Origin: JAZDLX01 sp964538455
GTDB taxonomy: Bacteria; Electryoneota; Electryoneia; Electryoneales; Electryoneaceae
DNA length: 5,617 nt
Assembly: GCA_964538455.1 (NCBI GenBank)
Contig: CAZIDZ010000081.1
Span: forward strand, 1-5,617
Reading direction: 5' to 3'
Every line of letters starts with the position of its first letter. Positions within the stretch are counted from its first letter, which is position 1. The notes below the pieces were generated by a model. The model was not told where the DNA came from. It did not search any database and saw nothing but the letters and a program-made list of their open reading frames with translations. The translations under genes were made by a program, and so were the position numbers. Positions 5,494 through 5,617 of this stretch are shown piece by piece.

Positions 5494-5617
5494 CTCGGCG
5501 GAGGCGCCTGCACCCCCCTCTCAGGGCAGGGAGAAGGGGGACCATCGCCACGCGATCCAGGAACGCAACAAACAGGGACGCGAAGGCGATGACCCGCCGT
5601 TTGGCCCGTGAGGAGGG
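5474..5617 (-). CDS. Possible partial membrane protein end or MFS-like remnant, open to the right edge
   Basis: A minus-strand frame enters from the right edge and runs 47 codons to a TAG at 5474-5476. It encodes a basic stretch (RAKRR), then a hydrophobic span containing FVAFLDRVAMVPLLPAL, then an arginine-rich tail. The FLDxxxxxPLLP pattern resembles the first transmembrane helix of major facilitator transporters, and third positions in the hydrophobic part are mostly G or C, as expected for coding here. An MFS protein should continue for ~350 residues more, so this may be a truncated remnant. It could also be the ordinary C-terminal membrane helix of another protein, or chance. The start lies outside the window. 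Confidence 0.28.
   Translation of the reverse strand, partial: PSSRAKRRVIAFASLFVAFLDRVAMVPLLPALRGGCRRLRRVSTVNR
5513..5540. repeat. Imperfect C-run/G-run hairpin near the right edge
   Basis: CCCCC (5513-5517) pairs with GGGGG (5536-5540) and TCTC (5519-5522) with GAGA (5531-5534). There is one C-A mismatch between the two blocks and an 8-nt loop (5523-5530). Such C-run/G-run palindromes are often intergenic repeat elements or terminator-like structures. There is no T-tract on either side. It coincides with the point where the hydrophobic reading frame above stops looking like protein. Confidence 0.35.

Noticed and set aside
5611..5617. AGGAGGG on the plus strand at the right edge, possibly the ribosome site of a rightward gene starting outside the window
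   Set aside because: No start codon is visible, and the same bases lie in the minus-strand hydrophobic frame. It cannot be decided without more sequence.
1..5617. CRISPR arrays, tRNA/rRNA genes, insertion sequences, defence or toxin-antitoxin systems
   Set aside because: I looked on both strands and saw no direct-repeat arrays, cloverleaf-like segments, transposase motifs or such gene families. The recognised genes are surface, signalling and stress proteins.

Overview
The window looks like a chromosomal segment from an uncultured, moderately GC-rich bacterium, most likely of the FCB group (a Zixibacteria/Latescibacterota/KSB1-type lineage). The basis is the first gene: a DUF3160-family protein ending in a type IX secretion (T9SS)-like C-terminal sorting domain with a YPNPFNP motif. 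Such tails are common in FCB lineages. The phylum is inferred from this one tail and codon style, not from a marker gene.

Layout. Bases 3-2483 (+) hold the DUF3160/T9SS-tail protein, which is open to the left edge and so probably lacks its true N-terminus and signal peptide. A strong 11-bp hairpin (2541-2565) separates it from the convergent gene at 2665-3645 (-). That gene encodes a DksA/TraR-type C4 zinc finger fused to a SpoIIE/RsbU-type PP2C phosphatase. The ~298-bp gap 3646-3943 has no convincing gene. It holds a bulged hairpin in the phosphatase leader, a weak promoter candidate and a palindrome of REP-like or terminator-like character. Two more leftward genes follow: a pirin (bicupin) at 3944-4846 (-) and an OsmC-family peroxiredoxin at 4988-5419 (-). 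OsmC is upstream, and the 141-bp gap between them contains two interlocked inverted repeats. OsmC has a recognisable sigma70-like promoter. At the right edge an incomplete leftward reading frame encodes one hydrophobic, MFS-TM1-like segment and stops just before OsmC.

Functional reading. OsmC (organic hydroperoxide reduction) and pirin (metal-binding, redox-related bicupin) plausibly form a small oxidative-stress group. The zinc-finger phosphatase resembles the output stage of a partner-switching (RsbU-like) stress or sigma-factor pathway, but no anti-sigma or anti-anti-sigma partner is present here. For all three leftward genes the longest reading frame begins at a GTG lying in or next to the Shine-Dalgarno sequence. 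I therefore chose the internal ATG at normal spacing in each case. The most unusual item is the zinc finger-phosphatase fusion. I do not see a clearly new multi-gene system in this window.
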